From: UMGS1484 sp045661365
Lineage (GTDB): Bacteria > Bacillota > Clostridia > Oscillospirales > Acutalibacteraceae
Length of the DNA: 19,801 nt
Reading direction: 5' to 3'
Assembly (NCBI GenBank): GCA_045661365.1
Contig: JAZRFL010000093.1
Span: 1-19,801 of the forward strand
Made by a program: the position numbers and the translations under genes. This document shows positions 1 to 7,860 of the stretch, piece by piece. The notes below the pieces were generated by a model that saw only the letters and a program-made list of their open reading frames with translations, was not told the origin of the DNA and did not search any database. The number at the start of each line of letters is the position of its first letter. Positions within the stretch are counted from its first letter, which is position 1.

Positions 1-710
1 ACGGATTAGAAGGATTTACCGGCGAGGAGATCTATTTAAAAGGGGTACGGCAAGCCAAGCATGCAGGCGTAGCCTTTTTTGACCAACAAATCACCGGATT
101 GTCCCGCCAAGGCAACCAATTTATTGCCGCAGGGCAAACGCCAATCGAAGCCAACTGCGTTTTGTTGGCAACCGGTACCCCTGCCGACCATTCTCTGCCC
201 GATTTTGGCTTACCCTTTGCCCAAAAAGGGGTTCATTTACAAGCCGAACAAGACGGCTTTTACTACCGCAATCGCATGGTAGGGGTCGTGGGCGCCGGCT
301 GTTACGGCGTACACCAAGCCATGTTGCTGTCTCGCATTGCCCGCACGGTCACCCTGTTTACCAACGATCAACGAATCCCCTCGGTGCCTCCTCCCATTGG
401 TCTGAATCGCTACCCGATCGATCGACTGGAGGGACACGATCGTTTGGAAAAAATTGTATTTGAAAACGGTACGGCGTTGAATTTGGACGGGCTGTTTATT
501 GCCAACCGAATTGCCGACGCGGTTGACCTGTGTGCAGGAGTAAGCGCCCAAACCAACGGTTTATACCCGACCCTTGACCCGCAGGGCATGACCTCGGTAG
601 CAGGCGTATTCGCCGCAGGTGATTGTACCGGCAACACCCACACCCTGCAAGAACAAACCTATGACGGGTATCGTGTAGCCAAAAATATACTTTCATTTTT
701 CGCAAAATAA
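1..710 (+). CDS. Thioredoxin-reductase-like FAD/NAD(P)-dependent oxidoreductase, 5'-truncated by the window
   Basis: The reading frame is open from base 3 to the TAA at 708-710, so the gene starts left of the window; roughly 50-60 N-terminal residues, including the first FAD dinucleotide motif, should be missing if it follows TrxB length. What remains aligns by eye with the low-molecular-weight thioredoxin reductase fold: a segment DGFYYRNR, a second dinucleotide-binding motif GAGCYG (near 294-311), and the C-terminal FAD motif GVFAAGDC. Two TrxB hallmarks are missing. The CATC redox disulfide that should precede DGFYYRN reads QAEQ (240-251), and the HRR motif that binds the NADPH phosphate is replaced by TND. 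It is therefore probably a flavin-dependent oxidoreductase that does not reduce thioredoxin in the usual way; partner and substrate are unknown. Fold assignment is good, specific function is not. Confidence 0.85.
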   Translation, partial: GLEGFTGEEIYLKGVRQAKHAGVAFFDQQITGLSRQGNQFIAAGQTPIEANCVLLATGTPADHSLPDFGLPFAQKGVHLQAEQDGFYYRNRMVGVVGAGCYGVHQAMLLSRIARTVTLFTNDQRIPSVPPPIGLNRYPIDRLEGHDRLEKIVFENGTALNLDGLFIANRIADAVDLCAGVSAQTNGLYPTLDPQGMTSVAGVFAAGDCTGNTHTLQEQTYDGYRVAKNILSFFAK

Positions 711-738
711 CGCTTATTTTGTGGCGAAATCCTTTTTT
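698..738 (+). terminator. First terminator-like hairpin, overlapping the stop codon
   Basis: TTTCGC plus AAAATAA (698-710) can pair with TTATTTT (714-720) and GCGAAA (724-729), with a three-base bulge and loop CGC, followed by TCCTTTTTT. The stem includes the end of the oxidoreductase gene and its stop codon. It is the first of two tandem hairpins. Confidence 0.55.
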
Positions 739-758
739 AACTCAATATATGGATAAAA

Positions 759-807
759 AAAGACCTATTTTTGCAAAAAAATTCTGAAATAGGTCTTTAT
801 TTTTTTG
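759..807 (+). terminator. Rho-independent terminator upstream of murA
   Basis: A perfect 12-bp stem, AAAGACCTATTT (759-770) with AAATAGGTCTTT (787-798), has a 16-nt loop and is followed by ATTTTTTTG. It lies between the flavoprotein gene and the murA promoter, so it separates the two transcription units. Confidence 0.85.
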
Positions 808-824
808 TTCAACGGTGTTATACT
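796..824 (+). promoter_or_regulatory. Probable SigA promoter of murA (extended -10)
   Basis: TATACT at 819-824 preceded by TG at 816-817 gives an extended -10 (TGTTATACT). The -35 at the 17-bp spacing, TTTATT (796-801), is weak and falls in the terminator tail. Predicted transcription start is near 831, about 90 nt before the murA ATG. Confidence 0.5.
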
Positions 825-921
825 AAAAACAATTGTAAGTAGTATTGTGTCAAAAGAGGATTTCATTCAGCAAATTTCACCAAGTTCAATATAACGATTA
901 TAACAAGGGAGATTTCCTTTT

Positions 922-2202
922 ATGGATAAATTTGTGATCAACGGCGGAAGTCGGCTGGTGGGCGAAGTGACCATCAGCGGAGCAAAAAATGCAGCAGTTG
1001 CCATTATTCCGGCGGCCATTTTGTGCGACGGTATTTGTCGCATTGAAAATGTGCCCCAGATTTCCGATGTCACCAATTGTCTGCGTATTCTGTACGAAAT
1101 GGGTGCTTCGGTCAAAACCATTGATGCCCACACCGTAGAAATCGACTCCCACTCGATCCACTCTCATATTGTCCCGCATGAAATCGCCAAACGTATGCGT
1201 GCCTCTTATTACCTGATCGGCGCGTTGCTGGGTAAATTTAACAAAGCCAGTGTTGCCATGCCGGGCGGTTGCGATTTGGGGCCTCGTCCCATTGACCAAC
1301 ATTTAAAAGGGTTTGAGGCTTTGGGCGCCAAAATCGCCCTGAAAGACGGCATGATTTCGGTAGAAGCCGATCGGTTACTTGGCAATCAAATTTACTTAGA
1401 CGTAGTTTCGGTAGGCGCTACCATCAACATTATGATCGCCGCCGCCAAAGCCAGAGGATTGACCATTATTGAAAACGCCGCCAAAGAACCCCATATCGTT
1501 GACCTTGCCAACTTTTTGAACTCCATGGGGGCGGACATCCGCGGGGCAGGTACCGACGTGATCAAGATCCGCGGAGTGGAATCTTTGCGGGGTACCACTT
1601 ACTCTATCATTCCCGACCAGATCGAAGCCGGTACCTTTATGGTAGCCGCCGCTGCGACAGGCGGGGACGTACTGATCAACAACGTAATTCCCAAGCACTT
1701 GGAATCCATTAGCAACAAACTGATCGAAGCGGGTGCCGAGGTGATCGAATACGACGAAGCCGTGCGGGTACGTGCCAACGGTCGTTTACAAAAATGCGTG
1801 GTCAAAACCATGCCGCATCCCGGATTCCCCACCGACATGCAACCGCAAATCGGTACCATGCTGGCGGTAGCCGAGGGCACCAGCGTAGTAAGTGAAGGGA
1901 TTTGGGACAATCGTTTTCGTTACACCGAGCAATTGGCTCGCATGGGTGCCGATATTCAAGTCAACGGCAAGGTAGCGGTCATTCAAGGAGTCAGCAAACT
2001 CAAGGGAGCACCCGTACGGGCAAACGACCTGCGGGCAGGTGCCGCCATGTTGATCGCCGGTTGCATGGCTGAAGGTGTTACCGAAATTGAAGATATCCAC
2101 TACATTGAACGGGGCTACGAAAACGTAGTAGAAAAATTCCGTTCTTTGGGGGCAGATATCAAGCGGATCACCGTACCCTCATCCATTTCCAAAGTGGTTT
2201 AA
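922..2202 (+). CDS. murA: UDP-N-acetylglucosamine 1-carboxyvinyltransferase
   Basis: Catalyses transfer of enolpyruvate from PEP to UDP-GlcNAc, the first committed cytoplasmic step of peptidoglycan synthesis. The 426-residue length is normal for MurA. Visible key residues are Lys22 in SGAKNA, the catalytic and fosfomycin-target Cys117 in PGGCDLGPRPID, Asp305 in GFPTDMQPQ and Arg371 in NDLRAGA. The ATG at 922 has an AAGGGAG ribosome binding site just upstream. It has its own promoter and is closed by a terminator before the next gene, so it seems monocistronic. Many Bacillota carry two MurA paralogues; which one this is cannot be decided from the window. Confidence 0.97.
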   Translation: MDKFVINGGSRLVGEVTISGAKNAAVAIIPAAILCDGICRIENVPQISDVTNCLRILYEMGASVKTIDAHTVEIDSHSIHSHIVPHEIAKRMRASYYLIGALLGKFNKASVAMPGGCDLGPRPIDQHLKGFEALGAKIALKDGMISVEADRLLGNQIYLDVVSVGATINIMIAAAKARGLTIIENAAKEPHIVDLANFLNSMGADIRGAGTDVIKIRGVESLRGTTYSIIPDQIEAGTFMVAAAATGGDVLINNVIPKHLESISNKLIEAGAEVIEYDEAVRVRANGRLQKCVVKTMPHPGFPTDMQPQIGTMLAVAEGTSVVSEGIWDNRFRYTEQLARMGADIQVNGKVAVIQGVSKLKGAPVRANDLRAGAAMLIAGCMAEGVTEIEDIHYIERGYENVVEKFRSLGADIKRITVPSSISKVV

Positions 2203-2217
2203 CATTGAAATAGGTTC

Positions 2218-2260
2218 AAAGCCTTTTCTTCGCAATTGCCCTGAAAAGGCTTTTGTTTTT
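2218..2260 (+). terminator. Rho-independent terminator of murA
   Basis: AAAGCCTTTTC (2218-2228) pairs perfectly with GAAAAGGCTTT (2243-2253), followed by TGTTTTT. Only about 25 nt separate it from the next ATG and no convincing promoter is visible in between, so the downstream genes may depend partly on readthrough or on a promoter inside murA. Confidence 0.85.
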
Positions 2261-2285
2261 GACCAATCATCAAGGAGCGTAGTTT

Positions 2286-3074
2286 ATGGCAAAAATCTGC
2301 CAACTGTTTAGCGGAAGCTCGGGCAACAGTACCTTTATCGGGACAGGTGACGGTGGTATACTGATCGATGCGGGTGTTTCCGCCAAGCGCATGGTTGCCG
2401 CTTTGTCCGATCTGGGAGTAGACCCTAAAAACATTCACGGCATTTTCCTCACCCACGAGCACAACGACCACATTTGCGGTGTGCGGGTATTGGCCGGCAA
2501 ATACAACATACCGGTGTTTGGTCCCGAAGGCACCATGCTTGCCATGGAGCAAAGCGGAATCTTAACCGACAAATTCGACGCCTACATTTTCGACATGCCC
2601 CGATTGACCGTGGGAAATATGACGGTTTCCTCCTTCACCACAAGCCACGATGCCGCCGCCAGTTGCGGGTACAGAATCGAGTTGCCGGACGGCAGAGCGG
2701 TGGGGGTTTGCACCGACTTGGGTTTTGTAAGTGAAGCGGTGCGGCAAGGGCTAAGCGGTTGTACCGCTGTGGTTTTGGAATCCAACCACGATGTGGACAT
2801 GGTAAAAACGGGGCCTTACCCCTATCATTTAAAAGAACGGATCTTAAGCAGACGAGGACATCTTTCCAACGATGCTTGCGCCGCAGAATTACCCTCTCTG
2901 CTTCAAAAAGGAACTACCCGTTTTATTTTGTCCCATTTAAGCAAGGAAAACAATTTACCCATGCTTGCCAAACGAACCGCATTGGCAACACTGAGACAAC
3001 ACGGCATGACCGAAAACAAGGATTTTATTTTACAGGTCGCCACTCCTTGCGACGGAACACCGATTTTATTATAA
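2286..3074 (+). CDS. walJ: MBL-fold metallohydrolase, WalJ/YycJ family
   Basis: A 262-residue metallo-beta-lactamase-fold protein with the metal-binding motif THEHNDH at residues 56-62, an N-terminal SGSSGNS segment typical of the WalJ/YycJ group, and further likely ligands in TTSHDAAAS, CTDLG and LSHLSKENN. In Bacillus subtilis walJ belongs to the walRK locus near rlmH and is linked to cell-wall or DNA-replication homeostasis; here rlmH follows 11 nt downstream, which supports the assignment, but walRK is not in the window. The exact substrate of this family is not firmly known; phosphodiesterase or nuclease activity is the usual suggestion. Start ATG 2286 is preceded by AAGGAG at 2272-2277. 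Confidence 0.88.
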   Translation: MAKICQLFSGSSGNSTFIGTGDGGILIDAGVSAKRMVAALSDLGVDPKNIHGIFLTHEHNDHICGVRVLAGKYNIPVFGPEGTMLAMEQSGILTDKFDAYIFDMPRLTVGNMTVSSFTTSHDAAASCGYRIELPDGRAVGVCTDLGFVSEAVRQGLSGCTAVVLESNHDVDMVKTGPYPYHLKERILSRRGHLSNDACAAELPSLLQKGTTRFILSHLSKENNLPMLAKRTALATLRQHGMTENKDFILQVATPCDGTPILL

Positions 3075-3085
3075 GAAGGGATCAT

Positions 3086-3568
3086 ATGGGAACCATAACG
3101 ATTCTTTGTGTAGGGAAATTAAAAGAAGCCTATTGGCGTGACGCCATGGCAGAATACACCAAACGGTTAGGCGGTTTTTGCAAATTCAACGTGGTAGAGT
3201 TGGACGAAACCAAAGTGAGTGACCACCCAAGCGAAAAAGAAATTGCCACCGCAATAGAAAAAGAAGGGGAACGGATCCTTGCCAAGATTCCCGCAAGCGC
3301 TTTGGTTATTGCCTTGTGCATTGAGGGAAAAAGCTGGTCTTCGGAAGAATTGGCAAGCTATATTGCTACCCAGTCAGTAAACGGCGTCAGCCACATAGTC
3401 TTTCTCATTGGCGGATCTTACGGTCTGTCCCCTCGGGTCAAACAGTTGGCGCAGGTAAAGCTGTCATTCTCCAAAATGACCTTTCCCCATCAACTGTTTC
3501 GTGTTTTGTTAACCGAACAAATTTATCGGGCTTTTCAAATCAACAACCAAAGCCCTTATCATAAGTAA
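3086..3568 (+). CDS. rlmH: 23S rRNA (pseudouridine1915-N3)-methyltransferase
   Basis: A 160-residue SPOUT-class methyltransferase that methylates pseudouridine 1915 in helix 69 of 23S rRNA on assembled ribosomes, using SAM. The length is typical. Signature segments are the SAM-binding knot LIGGSYGLS (residues 107-115) and the conserved C-terminus EQIYRAF...SPYHK. The open frame continues upstream to about 2759, but that part overlaps walJ in another frame; ATG 3086 with AGAAGGG in front gives the canonical N-terminus (ITILCVGKLKE) and is the start chosen. Part of the walJ-rlmH-topoisomerase run. Confidence 0.96.
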   Translation: MGTITILCVGKLKEAYWRDAMAEYTKRLGGFCKFNVVELDETKVSDHPSEKEIATAIEKEGERILAKIPASALVIALCIEGKSWSSEELASYIATQSVNGVSHIVFLIGGSYGLSPRVKQLAQVKLSFSKMTFPHQLFRVLLTEQIYRAFQINNQSPYHK

Positions 3569-3583
3569 GTGAGGATTTTACCA

Positions 3584-5563
3584 ATGGCAAAAAAGCAAGA
3601 GTACGGCAACGAAAGTATTTCCAGCCTAAAAGGGGCTGACCGCGTCCGCAAACGGCCTGCGGTTATTTTTGGTTCCGACGGAATCGAAGGCTGCCAGCAT
3701 TCGGTATTTGAAATCATTTCCAACTCCATTGACGAAGCCAGAGAAGGTTACGGCAAAAAGATCATTGTTACCCGTTATGCCGACGGCTCGGTGGAAGTAG
3801 AAGACTTTGGTCGCGGAATTCCCGTGGACTACAACAAACGGGAAGAACGGTACAACTGGGAATTGGTCTTTTGCGAAATGTACGCAGGGGGCAAGTATGG
3901 CAACAACGACGGGGGCAACTACGAATTTTCCCTTGGCTTAAACGGCTTAGGTCTTTGCGCCACCCAATATGCCTCCGAATACATGGAAGCCGAAATCAAA
4001 AAAGACGGGACTCGTTATACCCTGCGATTTGAAAAAGGGGAATGTATCACCGGCTTACAAAAAGAAACCTACACCGGTCGTGCTACCGGTACCAAAATTC
4101 GTTGGAAGCCCGACCTGGATGTATTTACCGATATTCAAATTCCCTTGGACTATTACCAAGACGTACTGAAACGGCAAGCGGTGGTCAACGAAGGGATCAC
4201 CTTTATTTTGCGCGACCAACAGGGTCGAAGCTTTGAAACCTACGAATTTTGCTACGAACACGGGGTAACCGACTACGTAAACGAAATCGCAGGGGAGCAG
4301 GCCATGACAAGCGTGCAAACCTGGGAAACCGAGCGGGAAGGCAAAGACCGTGAAGACAAACCCATGTATCGGGTCAAAATGAAATCCGCCCTTTGTTTTT
4401 CCAACAAAATTCAAAAGAAAGAATACTACCACAACTCCAGCTGGTTGGAATACGGCGGTGCTCCCGAAAAGGCAGTACGGTCGGCTTTTGTGTCGCAGAT
4501 CGACGCTTATTTAAAAAACAACAACAAATATCAAAAAAATGAAAGCCGCATTTCTTTCCAAGATATTGAAGAATGTTTGGTTTTGGTGGTTTCTTCCTTT
4601 TCTACCCAAACCTCTTACGAAAACCAAACCAAAAAGGCCATTACCAACAAGTTTATACAAGAGGCAATGACCGACTTCTTCCGCCATCAGTTAGAGGTGT
4701 ATTTCATCGAAAACCACGCTGAGGCTGAAAAACTGGTAGAGCAGGTTCTTATTAACAAACGCTCTCGGGAGCGTTCGGAAAAAGAGCGGCTCAACCTGAA
4801 AAACACGTTGCAAAAAAAGGGGTCGTTCATTGACCGTATTGACAAATTTGTGGACTGTCGCAGCCGTGATATGTCCATTCGCGAGCTGTTTATCGTAGAG
4901 GGCGACTCGGCTTTGGGCTCCTGTAAACTGGCTCGAGATCCGGAATTCCAAGCCATTATGCCTGTTCGCGGTAAAATTCTTAACTGTCTGAAAGCCGAAT
5001 ACAGCAAAATTTTCAAAAGTGAGATCATTACCAACTTGGTCAAGGTCATGGGTTGTGGGGTCGAGGTTACCTCCAAAGCCAACAAAGGGCTTTCTACCTT
5101 TAATTTGGACAATCTGCAATGGAACAAAATCATCATTTGTACCGATGCGGACGTGGACGGATTCCAGATTCGCACGCTGATTCTCACCATGCTTTATCGG
5201 CTGACCCCCACCTTGATCAACGAAGGTCGGGTGTATATTGCCGAAACCCCCTTGTATGAAATCGAAAGCAAGGGTGAAACCTATTACGCTTATAACGAAA
5301 GTGAAAAAGCCGAGATCATGGAAATTGTCGGCAACCAAAAATACACCGTTCAGCGTTCCAAAGGTCTTGGTGAAAATGACCCCGACATGATGAACCTGAC
5401 CACCATGAATCCCGCCACCCGCCGACTGATTCGGGTACTACCCGAAGACGCCGAAGAAACCGCGCGAATGTTTGACCTGTTGCTGGGGGATGACCTGCAA
5501 GGACGAAAAGATTACATTGCCGAATTCGGCGCCAATTATTTAGACATGATCGACGTGTCGTAA
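3584..5563 (+). CDS. Type IIA DNA topoisomerase B subunit (ParE/GyrB-like, divergent)
   Basis: ATPase subunit of a type IIA topoisomerase, 659 residues from ATG 3584. The GHKL ATPase domain is at residues 15-225, with catalytic Glu43, Asn47 and Asp50 in FEIISNSIDE, a second motif DFGRGIP (usually DNGRGIP) and a third GLGLNGLG (usually GGLHGVG). The QTK-loop lysine is in ENQTK (346-350). The TOPRIM domain holds EGDSA (439-443) and the metal-binding DADVDG (521-526), followed by RSKGLGE. The catalytic set looks complete, so it should be active, but the motif changes mark it as a divergent paralogue. Its partner A subunit follows after 19 nt. GTG 3569 is an alternative start that directly follows the rlmH stop, but GTGAGGA there fits better as the ribosome binding site of ATG 3584. 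ParE versus a second gyrase B cannot be settled without a tree. Confidence 0.9.
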   Translation: MAKKQEYGNESISSLKGADRVRKRPAVIFGSDGIEGCQHSVFEIISNSIDEAREGYGKKIIVTRYADGSVEVEDFGRGIPVDYNKREERYNWELVFCEMYAGGKYGNNDGGNYEFSLGLNGLGLCATQYASEYMEAEIKKDGTRYTLRFEKGECITGLQKETYTGRATGTKIRWKPDLDVFTDIQIPLDYYQDVLKRQAVVNEGITFILRDQQGRSFETYEFCYEHGVTDYVNEIAGEQAMTSVQTWETEREGKDREDKPMYRVKMKSALCFSNKIQKKEYYHNSSWLEYGGAPEKAVRSAFVSQIDAYLKNNNKYQKNESRISFQDIEECLVLVVSSFSTQTSYENQTKKAITNKFIQEAMTDFFRHQLEVYFIENHAEAEKLVEQVLINKRSRERSEKERLNLKNTLQKKGSFIDRIDKFVDCRSRDMSIRELFIVEGDSALGSCKLARDPEFQAIMPVRGKILNCLKAEYSKIFKSEIITNLVKVMGCGVEVTSKANKGLSTFNLDNLQWNKIIICTDADVDGFQIRTLILTMLYRLTPTLINEGRVYIAETPLYEIESKGETYYAYNESEKAEIMEIVGNQKYTVQRSKGLGENDPDMMNLTTMNPATRRLIRVLPEDAEETARMFDLLLGDDLQGRKDYIAEFGANYLDMIDVS

Positions 5564-5582
5564 GAAAGGGGGAGCAAACACA

Positions 5583-7832
5583 ATGGCTCAAAAAAAGAAA
5601 AAGCAAGATTCTGCCAAAGGCACACCCAACTTGGCCGAAATGCACACCACCATTATGGGGTCGGGACTAACCGTTGACCAAGCGGTATCGGACACCTTAA
5701 AAATCAACTACATGCCTTATGCCATGAGTGTCATTGTTTCCCGTGCGATTCCCGAAATCGACGGGTTCAAACCCTCGCACCGCAAGTTGCTTTATACCAT
5801 GTACGGCATGGGGCTGTTAAACGGCGGCACCATTAAATCCGCCAACATTGTGGGGCGCACCATGCAACTCAACCCCCACGGGGACGCCGCCATTTACGAA
5901 ACCATGGTGCGACTTACCACCGGTAACGAAGCGCTTTTGCACCCTTACGTAAAGTCCAAAGGTTCCTTCGGCAAAGCTTATTCCCGCGACATGAAGGCCG
6001 CCGCCTCCCGTTACACCGAGGCAAAGCTTGCCGATATTGCCGCCGAATTGTTCCGCGACATCAACAAAGACACGGTGGATTTTGTAGACAACTACGATGC
6101 CACCTTAAAAGAACCCACCTTGCTCCCGGTTACCTTCCCTTCGATCCTTACCAACAACAACTCGGGGATCGCGGTTGCCATGGCCAGCGAGATCTGTTCC
6201 TTTAACCTCAAAGAGGTTTGCGAAACCACCATTGCCCTCATGCGAGATCCCGACCACGTAATCGCTGACACCATGCCCGCTCCCGATTTTCCGGGTGGTG
6301 GTCAATTGTTGTATGACCGGGAAGAAATGGAAAAAATTTACCAAACCGGTCGCGGCAGTTTCAAAGTACGCAGCGTTTACACCTACGATCAAAAAAACAA
6401 CTGCATTGACATTACCCAGATCCCCCCTTCCACCACCTGCGAAGCAATTATTGAAAAGGTAGTAGATCTGGTTAAACTAAAAAAAGTCACCGAGATCAAC
6501 GATATTCGTGACGAAACCGGTTTGCAGGGCTTGCGAATCACCATTGACTTAAAGCGGGGTACCGATCAAGAAAAACTAATGAAAAAACTGTTTAAAATGA
6601 CCCCGTTGGAAGACAGTTACCCCTGCAACTTCAACCTGCTGATCGCCGGTACGCCCCAAGTACTGGGTGTAAAGGAAATTTTGACCGAATGGACCGCCTT
6701 CCGTATGGAATGCGTGCGTCGTCGGGTATATTTTGATTTGCAAAAAGCCAAGGAAAAATTACACCTGTTAAAAGGTCTTTCCAAAATCCTGCTGGACATT
6801 GACAAAGCAATTAAAATCGTACGCGACACCAAGGTAGATGCCGAAGTAATCCCCAACTTGATGATCGGATTTGGCATCGATGAGGTCCAAGCCAACTACG
6901 TTGCCGAAATCAAACTGCGACATTTGAATCGGGAGTACATCTTAAACCGTTTGGAAGAATTAGAGGAATTGGAAAAAAAGGTTGCCGATTTGGAAGAAAC
7001 CCTAAAATCCAATGCCAAAATCAAAAACATTATCATCGGCGAACTGCGTGAAGTAATCAAAAAGTACGCACAAGAGCGAAAGACTGCCATTATTTACACC
7101 CAAGACATTGCCGACGAACCATACGTAGAAGAAGTCCCCGACTATCCTGTCCACTTGTTTTACACGCGCGACGGATACTTTAAAAAGATTTTGCCCAATT
7201 CATTGCGCATGAGTGGTGAACAAAAGCTGAAAGAAGGTGACGAGATCATTCAAACCTTCGACACCACCAACAACAAAGAATTGCTGTTTTTCACCAACCA
7301 ATGCCAAGTGTACAAAACCACCGTTGCCGCCTTTGACGAAACCAAGGCCAGCAACATGGGCGATTACATTGCGGGCAAATTGGGCATGGACAACGGAGAA
7401 GTCCCCATTTACATGGCTCTGACCGACAAAGATTATTTGGGAAATATGTTGTTCTTCTTTGAAAACGGCAAGGTTGCCAAGGTAGAAATGAAAGCCTACC
7501 AAACCCTGACCAACCGCAAAAAACTGCTCAATGCATACAGCGACAAAGCCCCCATTGTAGCCATTTACTACGCACCCGAAGAAAAGGAATATTTACTCAC
7601 CTCTTCCAACGGGCGCATGTTGCTGTTTAACTCGGCGGCTATCATGGCAAAAACCACCAAAAACACCCAAGGGGTGGCAGTCATGACCCAAAAGCGCGGA
7701 CATCGCTTGCTAAAGGTGGAGCCTTATACCGACGGCATTTTGATGAAGCCTCACCGTTACCGCACCCGCACCTTGCCCTCGGCAGGCAGTTACATGCAAG
7801 CCGAAGAACAAGGGGATCAGCTGATGTTTTAA
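5583..7832 (+). CDS. Type IIA DNA topoisomerase A subunit (ParC/GyrA-like, divergent)
   Basis: DNA-breakage subunit pairing with the preceding B subunit, 749 residues. The winged-helix/tower core shows GFKPSHRKLLY (61-71), NPHGDAAIYETMVRL (97-111) and the catalytic tyrosine Tyr144 in AASRYTEAKL. A coiled coil (about residues 455-500, rich in LEELEELEKKVADLEE) follows, then a C-terminal domain that looks shorter than in gyrase. A single degenerate GyrA-box-like stretch, QKRGHRL, is near the C-terminus instead of QRRGGKG, which favours a topoisomerase IV-like decatenase over a supercoiling gyrase. At the usual quinolone-contact serine (E. coli GyrA Ser83) there is Ala102; the Asp87 equivalent is Glu106. 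The start has a purine-rich AAGGGGGA ribosome binding site. Confidence 0.9.
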   Translation: MAQKKKKQDSAKGTPNLAEMHTTIMGSGLTVDQAVSDTLKINYMPYAMSVIVSRAIPEIDGFKPSHRKLLYTMYGMGLLNGGTIKSANIVGRTMQLNPHGDAAIYETMVRLTTGNEALLHPYVKSKGSFGKAYSRDMKAAASRYTEAKLADIAAELFRDINKDTVDFVDNYDATLKEPTLLPVTFPSILTNNNSGIAVAMASEICSFNLKEVCETTIALMRDPDHVIADTMPAPDFPGGGQLLYDREEMEKIYQTGRGSFKVRSVYTYDQKNNCIDITQIPPSTTCEAIIEKVVDLVKLKKVTEINDIRDETGLQGLRITIDLKRGTDQEKLMKKLFKMTPLEDSYPCNFNLLIAGTPQVLGVKEILTEWTAFRMECVRRRVYFDLQKAKEKLHLLKGLSKILLDIDKAIKIVRDTKVDAEVIPNLMIGFGIDEVQANYVAEIKLRHLNREYILNRLEELEELEKKVADLEETLKSNAKIKNIIIGELREVIKKYAQERKTAIIYTQDIADEPYVEEVPDYPVHLFYTRDGYFKKILPNSLRMSGEQKLKEGDEIIQTFDTTNNKELLFFTNQCQVYKTTVAAFDETKASNMGDYIAGKLGMDNGEVPIYMALTDKDYLGNMLFFFENGKVAKVEMKAYQTLTNRKKLLNAYSDKAPIVAIYYAPEEKEYLLTSSNGRMLLFNSAAIMAKTTKNTQGVAVMTQKRGHRLLKVEPYTDGILMKPHRYRTRTLPSAGSYMQAEEQGDQLMF

Positions 7833-7860
7833 CGGTGCCAAGCCAAGGAGACATTACCCA

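Noticed and set aside
2271..2285. TTGACC near 2259 as a -35 for walJ
   Set aside because: It is only about 24 nt from the ATG, leaving no room for a -10 and a leader.
2759..3085. Upstream in-frame extension of rlmH giving a 269-residue protein
   Set aside because: The extension overlaps walJ in another frame, lacks similarity to RlmH, and ATG 3086 has a ribosome binding site and yields the canonical N-terminus.
3569..3583. GTG start for the topoisomerase B subunit
   Set aside because: GTGAGGA serves better as the ribosome binding site of ATG 3584; the added residues are not expected in the family.
4691..5338. 215-codon minus-strand frame opposite the topoisomerase B gene
   Set aside because: Antisense shadow of a conserved TOPRIM-coding region; no start signals and no family resemblance.
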